Assembly (NCBI GenBank): GCA_040506895.1
Contig: JBEVVY010000001.1
Location: forward strand, 2,209,638 to 2,273,637
DNA length: 64,000 nucleotides
From: Sedimenticola_A sp040506895
Lineage (GTDB): Bacteria > Pseudomonadota > Gammaproteobacteria > Chromatiales > Chromatiaceae
Reading direction: 5' to 3'
Shown: piece by piece, positions 1 through 8,581 of the stretch
Layout of the letters: each line of letters begins with the position of its first letter
How positions within the stretch are numbered: the stretch's first letter is position 1
The notes under the pieces: generated by a model
What the model was told of the DNA's origin: nothing
The model's database searches: none
The model's input: only the letters and a program-made list of their open reading frames with translations
Made by a program: the position numbers and the translations under genes

Positions 1-61
1 TGACCAGCACCTCCATCAGCGTGAACCCTTTTTGTGATCTTTTACTCTGCATGGTCATCAT
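1..61 (-). CDS. pilV: type IV pilus modification protein PilV, N-terminal fragment
   Basis: Only the first 20 codons are inside the window. On the minus strand they carry a short basic leader followed by GFTLMEVLV, the prepilin peptidase site and start of the hydrophobic helix of type IV pilin-like proteins, with Glu at +5. The start at 61 is chosen because it lies 24 bases after the fimT stop, in the same direction. PilV is a minor pseudopilin of the pilus-priming complex. The assignment rests on position after fimT plus the leader, so another minor pilin is possible. Confidence 0.6.
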   Translation of the reverse strand, partial: MMTMQSKRSQKGFTLMEVLV

Positions 62-85
62 CTGCCGTTCTCATTGCCATTCGGA

Positions 86-640
86 TCAGGGGCAGGAGGT
101 CTTCTGCACGCTGATCTGCCCCACGGTGTTGACCGTCACTATCCGCCCCAGCTGACCGGTACAGTTGGCCTGCTTCAGCGTAAAGGTGGCACTGCCCGCC
201 GTATCGCGGCTGCCACCCTCGGTAAAGCGGATAAAGGCCACCGTGGTGGTGATGGTCGGCGTGCCGTCGGGCGCGCCCCAGATACGGATCACGTCACTGG
301 CGTTGTTGATCGCACCGTCACTGTTGGCATCGGTGAACACGATCCAGCCATTGGCCCAGTTTGCCGATGTACCGGTACCGGTATCGGCCATGCTGCTACT
401 CGACTTGGAGCGGATGGTCACCGGGGTGGCACGCTTCACCGCCTCGCTGCGTGCAAGGTTCATCGCCGTGATCAGGGAGTTGGCCTGTGCAGCCGCGCGG
501 TTGTTGGCGGTGATGCTCGAAAACATCGGTATGCCCACGGCCAGAAGCAGAACCATGACCGCAAGGGTTACCATCAGCTCCACAATGGTTACGCCAGTCT
601 GATTTTGTCTCTTCTTTTTCATATCTTCTTTATAGTTCAT
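86..640 (-). CDS. fimT: minor pilin FimT / GspH-type pseudopilin
   Basis: A type IV pilus minor pilin of about 184 residues. Near the N terminus, after a short charged leader (KKKRQNQTG), comes VTIVELMVTLAVMVLLLAVG: a prepilin peptidase site and transmembrane helix with the invariant Glu at +5. Residue +1 is Val rather than the usual Phe. The globular part has the GspH/FimT pattern of N-terminal helix then beta strands, ending in a Cys-containing tail. The ATG at 640 is chosen over upstream starts because GGAG lies 8 bases before it. The pilV-like gene follows directly, so this is the start of a minor pilin operon leaving the window to the left. Confidence 0.85.
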   Translation of the reverse strand: MNYKEDMKKKRQNQTGVTIVELMVTLAVMVLLLAVGIPMFSSITANNRAAAQANSLITAMNLARSEAVKRATPVTIRSKSSSSMADTGTGTSANWANGWIVFTDANSDGAINNASDVIRIWGAPDGTPTITTTVAFIRFTEGGSRDTAGSATFTLKQANCTGQLGRIVTVNTVGQISVQKTSCP

Positions 641-779
641 GCCTTTAACTCCATCACCCTCCTCCGGATTTCCGGCCATAAATCCCTGACAAACGGCGCC
701 TCGAGGGGCCGTTTTTAAACCCCACACTTCCCTGTATAGTTACGATCCAATCGACTTATCAGCACGAAAAACAGTTTTT

Positions 780-1883
780 ATGCCCGAAATCATCGTCATA
801 GGCGGCGGCGCCATCGGCATGCTCACCGCCCGTGAGCTCAGTATGGCCGGCCACAAAGTGGCCCTCTTCGACCGGCTGAAGACCGGACGCGAATCCTCGT
901 GGGCGGGTGGCGGCATCATCTCCCCACTCTACCCCTGGCGCTATGCCGATTCGGTCACCGCACTGGCCAGTTGGGGGCAGGCGCACTACCAGGCGCTCTC
1001 CACCGCCCTGGCGGAGGAGACCGGGATAGACCCCGAGTGGACCCGCAGCGGGCTGATGATCCTCTCCCCGGACGAGGAGAAAACCGCACGCCATTGGGCA
1101 GAAAAGCACGGCAGCCAGCTCGATATCCTTGACCGGGAAGGCGTCGCAGGCTGTGAACCGGCCCTGGACGCCCCGCCTGCATCCGCAATCTGGATGCCCC
1201 AGGTCGCCCAGGTGCGCAACCCGCGCCTGGTCAAGGCGCTACACCAGGACCTGCTGCAGCGCGGTGTGCAGATCCACGAGGAGACCATCGTTGAGCGCCT
1301 GCTGATCGACAAGGGGGCCATGACCGGCATCCAGTCTGAGACCGGCACCCATCACTGCGACACGGTAGTGATCTGCGCCGGCGCCTGGACAAAGCAGCTC
1401 CTTGGCCCCCTCGGCGAGGCCATGGAGATCAAGCCGATACGGGGACAAATGATTCTTTTCAAGACAGATCCCGGCACGATCAGCCGCATTACCCTGGAGA
1501 ACGACCGCTACATCATCCCCCGCAAGGATGGCCGGGTACTCTTTGGCAGCACCCTGGAGCATGCCGGATTCGACAAGCAGACCACGGAACTGGCCGGAGA
1601 TGAACTCTACCGCATCGCAACCGGGCGCTTCCCCGCACTCAAGGATTTTCCGGTGGAGAAGCAGTGGGCTGGCCTGCGGCCGGGCTCACCGGCCGGCATC
1701 CCCTATATCGGCCCACACCCCGAGGTGCGGGGGCTTTATATCAACTCAGGACACTTCCGCAACGGCGTTGTGCTCGGTCCCGCCTCCTGCCGGCTGGTCG
1801 CCGATCTCGTCCTGGAACGCGACCCAGTGCTCACACCCGCACCGTACGCCCTGGATGCCCCGCGCGCAGAGATAGACGCCTGA
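780..1883 (+). CDS. thiO: glycine oxidase ThiO (FAD-dependent)
   Basis: FAD-dependent amine oxidase of the DAO family, 367 residues. The dinucleotide fold GGGAIG is at residues 8-13, followed by the SSWAGGGIISPLYPW segment (about 39-53) typical of ThiO. The C-terminal GHFRNGVVLGP segment closes the FAD site. ThiO oxidises glycine to iminoglycine for the thiazole ring of thiamine. No other thi gene is visible here, so the thiamine role rests on family membership. It is transcribed away from fimT with about 140 bases between, and the Fur-family gene follows 27 bases downstream. Confidence 0.9.
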   Translation: MPEIIVIGGGAIGMLTARELSMAGHKVALFDRLKTGRESSWAGGGIISPLYPWRYADSVTALASWGQAHYQALSTALAEETGIDPEWTRSGLMILSPDEEKTARHWAEKHGSQLDILDREGVAGCEPALDAPPASAIWMPQVAQVRNPRLVKALHQDLLQRGVQIHEETIVERLLIDKGAMTGIQSETGTHHCDTVVICAGAWTKQLLGPLGEAMEIKPIRGQMILFKTDPGTISRITLENDRYIIPRKDGRVLFGSTLEHAGFDKQTTELAGDELYRIATGRFPALKDFPVEKQWAGLRPGSPAGIPYIGPHPEVRGLYINSGHFRNGVVLGPASCRLVADLVLERDPVLTPAPYALDAPRAEIDA

Positions 1884-1910
1884 AGGCTTTTTTGCATATA
1901 ATTCAGCATC

Positions 1911-2348
1911 ATGAACGAGACCATGCAACAAAATGAGAACAAGCAGCGGGATATTGTCCGCATGCTGCGCTCCCACAACATCGCACCGACCTCCCAGCGG
2001 GTTAAGATTGCCGCTGCCATGTTCGCACGTCCCCAGCACCTGACCGCTGAGCAGGTCCTCGAACTGGCGAACGAGAACGGGCGCAGGGTCTCAAAGGCAA
2101 CCGTCTACAACACGCTGGGACTGTTCACCCGCAAGGGACTGATCAGGGAACTGGTGGTCGACTCCAGCCGCTCCTTCTACGACTCCAGCACCCACAACCA
2201 CCACCATCTCTACAACCCGCAGACCCAGGAGCTGGTAGACCTCACCGACCAGCAGATCGAGATCCCCGAGATCCAGGGCCTGCCGGAGGGTACCGAGGTG
2301 GACAGGGTTGAACTGGTCATTCATCTGAAGCCCAAAAACGACCGCTGA
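1911..2348 (+). CDS. Fur-family transcriptional regulator, cysteine-free, Irr-like
   Basis: 145-residue Fur-family repressor. The winged-helix part contains TSQRVKIAAAMF (27-38) and the recognition-helix region VSKATVYNTLG (60-70). The dimerisation domain has a histidine cluster HNHHH (95-99). There is no cysteine anywhere, so the structural zinc CxxC sites of classical Fur are absent. The His cluster resembles the metal/haem-responsive region of Irr-type members. A TATAAT at 1897-1902 sits only about 9 bases before the ATG at 1911, which would give an almost leaderless mRNA. The Met at 1923 is an alternative start. The ligand sensed cannot be told from sequence. Confidence 0.85.
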   Translation: MNETMQQNENKQRDIVRMLRSHNIAPTSQRVKIAAAMFARPQHLTAEQVLELANENGRRVSKATVYNTLGLFTRKGLIRELVVDSSRSFYDSSTHNHHHLYNPQTQELVDLTDQQIEIPEIQGLPEGTEVDRVELVIHLKPKNDR

Positions 2349-2356
2349 ACTGGTTG

Positions 2357-2385
2357 TTGTACAGCACAACGCTGTTCTTTATACT
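2357..2385 (+). promoter_or_regulatory. candidate sigma-70 promoter of tRNA-Thr
   Basis: TTGTAC (2357-2362), a 17-base spacer, then TATACT (2380-2385), placed about 20 bases before the tRNA 5' end. It overlaps nothing coding; the Fur-like gene stops at 2348. Confidence 0.5.
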
Positions 2386-2403
2386 CGCCGCTCCAACCTC
2401 CAG

Positions 2404-2480
<77 letters not shown>

Positions 2481-2525
2481 ATTTTTCAATGACTTAGAGA
2501 ACAATAAATAAGCCTGAATATTGAC

Positions 2526-2545
2526 GGGACTACCTGGGGACTACC
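2526..2545 (+). promoter_or_regulatory. paired integrase arm-type sites, left end
   Basis: Two direct copies of GGGACTACC at 2526-2534 and 2537-2545, 11 bases apart start to start. The same motif with the same 11-base pairing occurs at the right end (12825-12884), and I did not notice it elsewhere in the island. Location about 50 bases inside attL and helical phasing fit the N-terminal domain binding sites of a tyrosine recombinase (inference). Confidence 0.6.
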
Positions 2546-2622
2546 TTTTGACGGTATTCGGCATGGTTTCGGTCAAAAATCTTCAATAACTCTTTTCTTC
2601 CTATCTTTCACCTTCACAGACG

Positions 2623-2653
2623 AAAAAACCCGCCAGGTCGAACCATAGCGGGG
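2623..2653 (-). terminator. Rho-independent terminator (minus strand)
   Basis: On the minus strand a CCCGC...GCGGG stem is followed by six T (plus-strand A run 2623-2628). It lies about 20 bases after the stop of the small gene ending at 2674, closing the two-gene operon. Confidence 0.6.
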
Positions 2654-2673
2654 CTTTCTCTTACTTCAGTGCT

Positions 2674-2922
2674 TCAGGATTTATGCATCTGATCCCACAA
2701 GGGCTGGCACATCGCTTCAGCTTCATCTATCTGGGCTGTAATGGCCCACAAGATGCCAGACAGGCATTGATCAGAGATGCGGGTATATTGATCCTCTGCA
2801 ATTATGGCCGCCAATGAACCTTGAGCCTTTACCAAGCGTTCATGGATTGCTTCATAAAGATCCGCCGAAGTAGCTTCAGAATCCAATACCATACAGCTGG
2901 TTGGGGTAATCTTATTTACCAT
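2674..2922 (-). CDS. hypothetical island protein (82 aa)
   Basis: Small, mostly helical protein with no family I recognise. The ATG at 2922 is preferred because GGGGG lies 8 bases upstream. Its start lies inside the end of the upstream gene (11-base overlap), so the two are probably co-translated. The sequence has an amphipathic central part (LYEAIHERLVKAQGSLAAI) and a C-terminal helix ending in LWDQMHKS. No cysteine motif, signal peptide or membrane segment is seen. Both genes end at a terminator at 2623-2653. Confidence 0.6.
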   Translation of the reverse strand: MVNKITPTSCMVLDSEATSADLYEAIHERLVKAQGSLAAIIAEDQYTRISDQCLSGILWAITAQIDEAEAMCQPLWDQMHKS

Positions 2923-3235
2923 GATTGATTCCCCCGGTCTGCAGCCAGTTCTGGAAGTCCTTCCCCATTTTGATTTCATGCGCAACGCGGCAATCATCCA
3001 GGAGCGATTCGAAAATAGATTGAGCTTGGCCAGCCATTTTTAAGGCTGCATCGGCAACGCCTGAAATAGAGCCTGCCCTCAATGTTTCTATGTTATTGAC
3101 ATCGGAAACAAGCTGGAGCATGTCCAGGATGCCGGTTACTGAGTTCATGGCTATATTGAAATCAACCTCTATTGCGTCGAGATTGAGGGGCTGGTCAGCC
3201 GCGTCCGAGGGTAATTCAGAGATTCTTGATTCCAT
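2912..3235 (-). CDS. hypothetical island protein (107 aa)
   Basis: Unrecognised 107-residue acidic protein, first gene of a two-gene minus-strand operon. The segment NIAMNSVTGILDMLQLVSD and the following helices suggest a compact helical fold. The start at 3235 has AAGGAG 7-8 bases upstream. That ribosome site lies inside a short inverted repeat (GTCTC/GAGAC, 3242-3263), and a long structured leader precedes it. Position at the island's attL side and lack of recognisable domains fit a small phage- or island-specific regulator or accessory protein, but no function can be assigned. Confidence 0.6.
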   Translation of the reverse strand: MESRISELPSDAADQPLNLDAIEVDFNIAMNSVTGILDMLQLVSDVNNIETLRAGSISGVADAALKMAGQAQSIFESLLDDCRVAHEIKMGKDFQNWLQTGGINHGK

Positions 3236-3480
3236 TGGTAGGTCTCCTTGTGCTTAATGAGACGCCACCCATTCGGTTCCAATCGATTGAGGGGGTGGCG
3301 GACTGTACAGGGTTGGAACTACCGGGCACAAGGTACCGGCCTTCCCGAAGGAAGCCCCGCACAGCCCACCAAAAAGCGGACATAAAAAAACCGCACATTC
3401 TTTCGGCGCGGTTTCTTCGTGCGCCTTATGCTTACAGGGTTCCAATCCTGGTTCCAGATTGTTCTGGAACAGTTATAGAT
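3236..3480 (-). promoter_or_regulatory. structured leader region of the island's small-gene operon
   Basis: Read on the minus strand, this stretch has, in order: a TTGGAAC segment (plus 3439-3445); a hairpin plus T-run terminator (3384-3414); a complementary GTTCCAA (plus 3313-3319); an 8-bp stem CGCCACCC/GGGTGGCG (plus 3263-3300) with a second TTGGAAC in its loop (3276-3282); and a GTCTC/GAGAC stem holding the ribosome site of the 3235 gene. The middle segment can pair with either TTGGAAC, giving mutually exclusive structures. This looks like an attenuator or an antisense-type control region as in phage immunity loci; that is inference. A 60-codon frame through it (3216-3398) is not called as a gene. 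Confidence 0.45.
3384..3414 (-). terminator. Rho-independent terminator in the leader (minus strand)
   Basis: AAACCGC/GCGGTTT stem with a 13-base loop; on the minus strand it ends in a run of seven T (plus-strand A run 3384-3390). It lies after the histidine kinase stop (3502) and before the two-gene operon (starting 3235), so it can end kinase transcripts or a short leader RNA. Confidence 0.65.
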
Positions 3481-3501
3481 TAAAACAGAAGGCGAAAAAA
3501 A

Positions 3502-6084
3502 TCAATCTGATTCGTTCGCATTAAGGTATCTGGAGATATCGGAATACCGGTATTCGTCAATCATCTGGCTAAGGGCATAGGCCAGTTCATTATCATATTC
3601 ATGGATTCTCTGAGTCACTGCGCGGACTTCTTCAATATCCAATAGTCTAATCGCATTGGTGAGAGATTGAAGTATTTCACTTGGTAGCTTTTCAATCCGA
3701 TCCGATATCTTCTCTATGGGATCATTCGATTCAGGCGGTATTGTTACCTCACTAGAATCTTCATAGATGTAATCTATATCCAATCGATTGCCAATTTGGC
3801 TATATATTTCCTGTATATCAAACGGTTTCCGTAGAACATCATCACAGCCTGCCTCTAATGCTTTCTGTTCCTGTCCTTTTTGAACACTTGCCGTTAAAGC
3901 GAAAATGCAGACATCATTTCCACCTTCAAGCTCTCGGATATGTTTAGTGGCCTCAAGGCCATCCATTACAGGCATGCGTATATCCATGAATATGATATGC
4001 GGCATAGATCCAAGATAGGCCTTGATTGCCTGCTCTCCATTGTCCGCGGTTTGTACATTAAACCCGACTTTTTCGAGCAACCGTCTAAGTAGTTGCTGAT
4101 TCTCTATATTGTCTTCGACGATAAGAATGCAGGGTGCTTCATCTAACTGCGCAAGGCCAACAATCTGTTTTTGTTTCTGGATGTTCTTATATCCATATTC
4201 CATTTGTGAGTCTTTCACTGGGATATGGAATCTAAAGACAGAGCCTTCTCCAGGAGTTGAATCGACCGATATCTCTCCGCCCATCAATTCAACAAATTGC
4301 CTGGAGATTGCCAATCCCAGCCCAGTACCTTCCCGCGTACTTGTATCGTCGAGTTGTTCGAAAGGCTGGAATATCTTCTCTTTAGCATTCGGATCGATTC
4401 CACGGCCTGTATCAATCACTTCACAGCGAAGAATATACCCGCCTGTATCAATCACCGGGATTGTAGATACATGAAGAGTTACGGAACCGCTATCTGTAAA
4501 CTTGATTGCATTGGATAGTAGATTGACCAACACCTGGCGGAACTTCTTTGCATCTGCATTGATGGCATTGGGAATATTAGGTGCCATCTCAAGGTTTAAC
4601 TCAATTCCTTTTTCCCCGGCCTTGTGTTTCAGCATATTGATGACCAAATAGAATAACTCCATTAAGCTGAAGTCTTCAGGCTCAAAACTGTACTTGCCTG
4701 CCTCAATTCGGGACATATCTATTGCATCATTGATCAACTGCAATAGATGCTCTCCAGATTTAGATATGATTCGAATGGTTTTTTTATGATCAGTTGGAAC
4801 AGAATGATCAGAATTCAATAGCTGTGAATAGCCTAATATCGTGTTCAGTGGCGTGCGTAGTTCATGGCTCATATTCGCCAGGAAACTGCTTTTTGCTTCA
4901 CTTGCGCTTTCTGCTGCCTCTTTGGCTGCTACTAATTCATGTGTCCGTTCATTTACTTGCTCTTCTAATCCCTTGTTCACCTTGTCCAGCTCATTAGCTA
5001 GGTTCCTTTTCTGATTTGAGTAACGATTAAGCAGGATCAATAGTACGGTTTGAATGAAAATAACTATCATGCCAAAGACTACTTCATAATAATATTCCTC
5101 AAGAATAGTACTGGCATGGTGTCTAATCTCTGCTTCTGGTAGGGCATCGCTCGAAATGCCCCACTTTATCAATTGTCTTTCGTCGAATATGTATTGCATT
5201 CCTCCAGGTATTTTTAAGGGAGCGCCAGGGAAGTTCCCATTGGCAATGTTCAAAGCAGCTCGCACCGTTTGTTCGCCTACTATCTTGGGATCAACAACAT
5301 ATCCCCCAACTGTTCCAGCTCCAATTAGCGTTTCCCAAAATGTGTATATCGGTAGAGATGCCTCTTTAGTGATCTTATCTAAGGCATTTCTTGGAGTGAT
5401 TCTATCGTTAACACTATCTCGGAAGATCAATGTGTAAAACGCTATATCATCTCCTGATAATCGCTTGGATTTTTCTGCAATCTCATCAAGCCCAATACCT
5501 AAGTAACTGACTATCTGGATATTGGCTGATTCAGGAATATTATCCTCGATTGACTTCGCTACATGCTGGGAATCAGCCGACATATCACCGAACAAATAGA
5601 CTTTATTAGGCTCATGGAGTTCTAGCGCTAATTCGACAGTCTCTTGGATTGCGCTCTCACTGGAAATAAAGACATATGCCGGTATATCCAGGGAATCATG
5701 CGAACTACTGTCGAACATAACAACCGGCGTTTCCTGCATGGCCGGCCAAAGGTAACGCTGTAAATACTCTATAGCATCGTTCGATTCAGCAATAATGACA
5801 TCTGGCGGAGTTTCATTGTATTTCTCAGCCAGCAATCTGAGCTGCGCTTCCTTCAATTCAGGGCTTGGAAATCTTGAGTGGTCTAGTAGCTGCAGATCAA
5901 GAACAATTTGTTTGTCGCTTCTTGTTGCCTCAACACTCGCCCCGCTGACAAATGCCCTGGACCAGGGTGTTTGAATATCGAATGACAGTAATACCAGGAT
6001 GCGTATCTCATCGATTGAATGAACAGCCGGGCTTACCATTAAAAGCACAAACAATAGTAGGTTATATGGTTTTATGGCTTTCAT
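3502..6084 (-). CDS. hybrid sensor histidine kinase with periplasmic ABC-substrate-binding-like sensor
   Basis: 860-residue membrane histidine kinase. Order: signal peptide (1-23), periplasmic domain of the ABC-type substrate-binding family (about 25-310), one transmembrane helix (about 335-353), coiled coil with a QVNERTHEL motif (about 360-395), HisKA with phospho-His 407 in SHELRTPLN, HATPase with NLLSNAIKF (about 521), DTGRGID (558) and GTGLGLAI (586-593), then a receiver with acceptor Asp 701 (FMDIRMPVMDG) and Lys 753. A helical tail (790-855) follows with no clear HPt motif. It is divergent from a response regulator-GGDEF-EAL gene, its probable partner. Base composition is AT-rich compared with host genes. 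The ligand is unknown. Confidence 0.92.
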   Translation of the reverse strand: MKAIKPYNLLLFVLLMVSPAVHSIDEIRILVLLSFDIQTPWSRAFVSGASVEATRSDKQIVLDLQLLDHSRFPSPELKEAQLRLLAEKYNETPPDVIIAESNDAIEYLQRYLWPAMQETPVVMFDSSSHDSLDIPAYVFISSESAIQETVELALELHEPNKVYLFGDMSADSQHVAKSIEDNIPESANIQIVSYLGIGLDEIAEKSKRLSGDDIAFYTLIFRDSVNDRITPRNALDKITKEASLPIYTFWETLIGAGTVGGYVVDPKIVGEQTVRAALNIANGNFPGAPLKIPGGMQYIFDERQLIKWGISSDALPEAEIRHHASTILEEYYYEVVFGMIVIFIQTVLLILLNRYSNQKRNLANELDKVNKGLEEQVNERTHELVAAKEAAESASEAKSSFLANMSHELRTPLNTILGYSQLLNSDHSVPTDHKKTIRIISKSGEHLLQLINDAIDMSRIEAGKYSFEPEDFSLMELFYLVINMLKHKAGEKGIELNLEMAPNIPNAINADAKKFRQVLVNLLSNAIKFTDSGSVTLHVSTIPVIDTGGYILRCEVIDTGRGIDPNAKEKIFQPFEQLDDTSTREGTGLGLAISRQFVELMGGEISVDSTPGEGSVFRFHIPVKDSQMEYGYKNIQKQKQIVGLAQLDEAPCILIVEDNIENQQLLRRLLEKVGFNVQTADNGEQAIKAYLGSMPHIIFMDIRMPVMDGLEATKHIRELEGGNDVCIFALTASVQKGQEQKALEAGCDDVLRKPFDIQEIYSQIGNRLDIDYIYEDSSEVTIPPESNDPIEKISDRIEKLPSEILQSLTNAIRLLDIEEVRAVTQRIHEYDNELAYALSQMIDEYRYSDISRYLNANESD

Positions 6085-6344
6085 TGCAGGTCATTCATAA
6101 TTCACAGAATTGCTGCTCTATTCCATGAGCATGAATTTAAATCAACAATAGTAAAATAGCACAAAATTTAACCATGCAATTTACACAGGAATACGACCTC
6201 TAATTTCCATCTGTTTAACTAAGGATTAATTGTTACATTTATATGACAACACGCCATGAAATTGACTGCTATAGTAAGTGTTGCATGGAAGCATATGGCC
6301 AGCACTTATAAGGACTATTTTTCCACATTTATAGCGTGCTCATA
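6085..6344. promoter_or_regulatory. divergent promoter region between kinase and GGDEF-EAL genes
   Basis: 260 AT-rich bases between two divergent starts. They must hold both promoters, but I cannot place a convincing -35/-10 pair. No ribosome site of usual strength precedes the start at 6345 (or the alternative GTG at 6336), which suggests weak or regulated translation. Confidence 0.4.
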
Positions 6345-8087
6345 ATGCTTCAGAAATCCAGACCCAGCATTGTGGTTTTAGACGACTCTACTGAAGTTCT
6401 AAATATCATAAGCAATATATTGGCGGAGGAAGGCTATCGTGTCCGTCCTTCAACATCCGCACAGCTCGCACTTAATTCAATTGCCGAAGAACCTCCAGAC
6501 CTTATCCTGACTGATCTGCGGATGCCTGGGATTGACGGGTTGACCTTTATCAGACTCTTAAAAAACAAAAAGGAAAACGAACAAATTCCCGTGATAGTGG
6601 TCAGTGCGACCGATGATAAGAAAACCTGCGTCGAGGCGCTCCAATCTGGTGCATCCGATTTCATCAATAAACCATTCGATAATTATGAGTTAAAAACTCG
6701 GATAAAGAACCTGATAACCCTCTATCACGCACAACAAGAGCTCAAGGCCAGATCAGACCTCCTAGAAGAGCAAGTGAGAGAGCGTACCTTAGAGCTCGAA
6801 GAACTCGCCAAAAAAGATTATCTGACAAATCTATTTAATCGCCTCGAACTGCATACTCAGCTTGGCGAAGCGATAGGGAAAGCAACTCTTATCGATAGCC
6901 AGTTCTTTGTTCTTTTCATTGACTTTGACGAATTCAAATACGTTAACGACACATTCGGCCATTCTTTTGGGGATGAGATATTGAAGTGTGCCGCTAAACG
7001 ATTGTCGGACCATGTGCGAGATGAAGATATCATTGCTCGCCTGGGAGGGGATGAGTTCGTCATCGTATTGAATGACGACCGAGAATCAGAGGCGATTAAG
7101 CAAACATCCAAGTTTCTGGATGCAATCAAAGAGCCTTTCTGTATCGATGATCGGACAATATACATTACTGCAAGTGTAGGTATCTGCAATTACCCGTCAG
7201 ACGGGTTCACTTCGGAAGAGCTCATCAGGAATGCAGATAGCGCGATGTACCAAGCCAAGAAGAATGGCAGAAATACACACGAATTCTATACGAGAAAACT
7301 GACTTTAGATGCCAAGAAACGCATCGATTTAGAGACCTCATTACGAATCGCGATAGAGAATGAAGAACTCTGTCTTTACTATCAGCCGAAGGTAGACATG
7401 CGTACAGGTGAAATTATAGGCAGTGAGGCACTATTGCGATGGCACAGCCCAAAATATGGGTTGATGCCTCCTGGTCAGTTTATCCCGCTGGCCGAAGAAA
7501 CCGGTCTTATCCTACCGATAGGTGAGAGCATCCTTAAATCAGCTTGTTATGACATGATTGAGATGCTGGCAATCAATCCTTCCTTGGAGCATGTATCAGT
7601 CAATGTATCTGGCATACAGTTTTCACGTACAGACATCCTTAGCCAGGTAAAGCAATCATTGGTCGAATCCGGCCTGAATGGCAGATATCTGGAACTGGAA
7701 ATCACAGAAAGCATACTGATGAGCAATCCCGTTGAAATCAATCAAATGCTGCATGACATCAGGGAACTTGATGTCTCTGTGATGGTAGACGATTTTGGCA
7801 CTGGCTATTCATCGTTAAGCAGTCTCAAGACACTGGAAATAAGCGGACTGAAAATAGACCAATCATTTGTTGGGGATATCGGTAATAGTAATGACAATGA
7901 TGGGGCGGTCATTGTGAACACTATTATCGAGCTCGCCAAACGACTAGAACTGGATGTGATTGCAGAGGGCGTCGAGACACAGGGGCAGATAGAACACCTT
8001 GTCGATCATGGCTGTGACCATGGACAAGGATTCTTCTATAGCAAGCCTGTGCCTCTTGAGGAATTCAAGGATTTATTGGGTCGTTGA
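6345..8087 (+). CDS. response regulator with GGDEF and EAL domains (c-di-GMP synthesis/breakdown)
   Basis: About 580 residues: receiver domain with acidic pocket DD at 13-14, acceptor Asp 57 (LTDLRMPG) and Lys 109; coiled-coil linker (about 125-160); GGDEF domain with intact GGDEF (234-238) and an inhibitory RxxD site exactly five residues before it; EAL domain with intact EALLR (361-365), DDFGTGYSS and EGVET. Both the diguanylate cyclase and phosphodiesterase motifs look active, so net activity may depend on phosphorylation of the receiver. The divergent hybrid kinase is the likely donor. The ATG at 6345 was chosen over GTG 6336; neither has a clear ribosome site. Confidence 0.93.
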   Translation: MLQKSRPSIVVLDDSTEVLNIISNILAEEGYRVRPSTSAQLALNSIAEEPPDLILTDLRMPGIDGLTFIRLLKNKKENEQIPVIVVSATDDKKTCVEALQSGASDFINKPFDNYELKTRIKNLITLYHAQQELKARSDLLEEQVRERTLELEELAKKDYLTNLFNRLELHTQLGEAIGKATLIDSQFFVLFIDFDEFKYVNDTFGHSFGDEILKCAAKRLSDHVRDEDIIARLGGDEFVIVLNDDRESEAIKQTSKFLDAIKEPFCIDDRTIYITASVGICNYPSDGFTSEELIRNADSAMYQAKKNGRNTHEFYTRKLTLDAKKRIDLETSLRIAIENEELCLYYQPKVDMRTGEIIGSEALLRWHSPKYGLMPPGQFIPLAEETGLILPIGESILKSACYDMIEMLAINPSLEHVSVNVSGIQFSRTDILSQVKQSLVESGLNGRYLELEITESILMSNPVEINQMLHDIRELDVSVMVDDFGTGYSSLSSLKTLEISGLKIDQSFVGDIGNSNDNDGAVIVNTIIELAKRLELDVIAEGVETQGQIEHLVDHGCDHGQGFFYSKPVPLEEFKDLLGR

Positions 8088-8130
8088 TTCCCTGTTTCTA
8101 ACCTGTATCAACAGGGATATTCTCCGCCTC

Positions 8131-8538
8131 TTATTTCTCTTCCAGTGCCGTGATTCTCTTCTCCAACTCTTCGACTTCCACTACCCGCGCTTGATCGCTG
8201 ACAGTCTTCATCATTGTGGAAGCCTCCATTGGTGAAATCTTCCCGGAAGCCATCGCAACAATAATCTTCTCGCCTTGCTCTGTGAGCTTTGCATCCGCCT
8301 TCAGGTCATCCAGGACAATCGAACTGTCTCGAGACCGTATCGGCGGGATTAGCCGGTCTATGCACATCTTCAATGCAGTTGTATCGCCTTCCAGCGCCAT
8401 TGATACGACCTTCTCCACCAATTCGCTGGCATGGGGCTGCAGCATCGCCCTGAGTTGTGGCCCTTTACCGGACCCTTTGGGTTTCCCCTTGGGGTTGCCG
8501 GATTGGCCTGGTTTAAACCGTGTTTTTTCATTTCCCAC
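8131..8538 (-). CDS. DUF5681 domain protein
   Basis: 135 residues. The N terminus FKPGQSGNPKGKPKG is the glycine/lysine-rich signature of DUF5681, common in phage and island proteins and often near small terminase-like genes. The middle and C-terminal parts are helical and end in a short coiled coil (VEVEELEKRITALEEK). The start is a GTG at 8538 with AGGAGGA six bases upstream; the nearby ATG at 8531 is in another frame. It converges with the GGDEF-EAL gene (43-base gap). A DNA-binding or packaging-related role is suggested by the family, not shown. Confidence 0.7.
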   Translation of the reverse strand: MGNEKTRFKPGQSGNPKGKPKGSGKGPQLRAMLQPHASELVEKVVSMALEGDTTALKMCIDRLIPPIRSRDSSIVLDDLKADAKLTEQGEKIIVAMASGKISPMEASTMMKTVSDQARVVEVEELEKRITALEEK

Positions 8539-8581
8539 CTGCTGTCCTCCTGCAATATTCAGGTCTTTCTTAAATCAAGCC

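Noticed and set aside
3216..3398. 60-codon minus-strand frame in the island leader
   Set aside because: It overlaps the start of the next gene and runs through the stems; no ribosome site. Treated as leader sequence.
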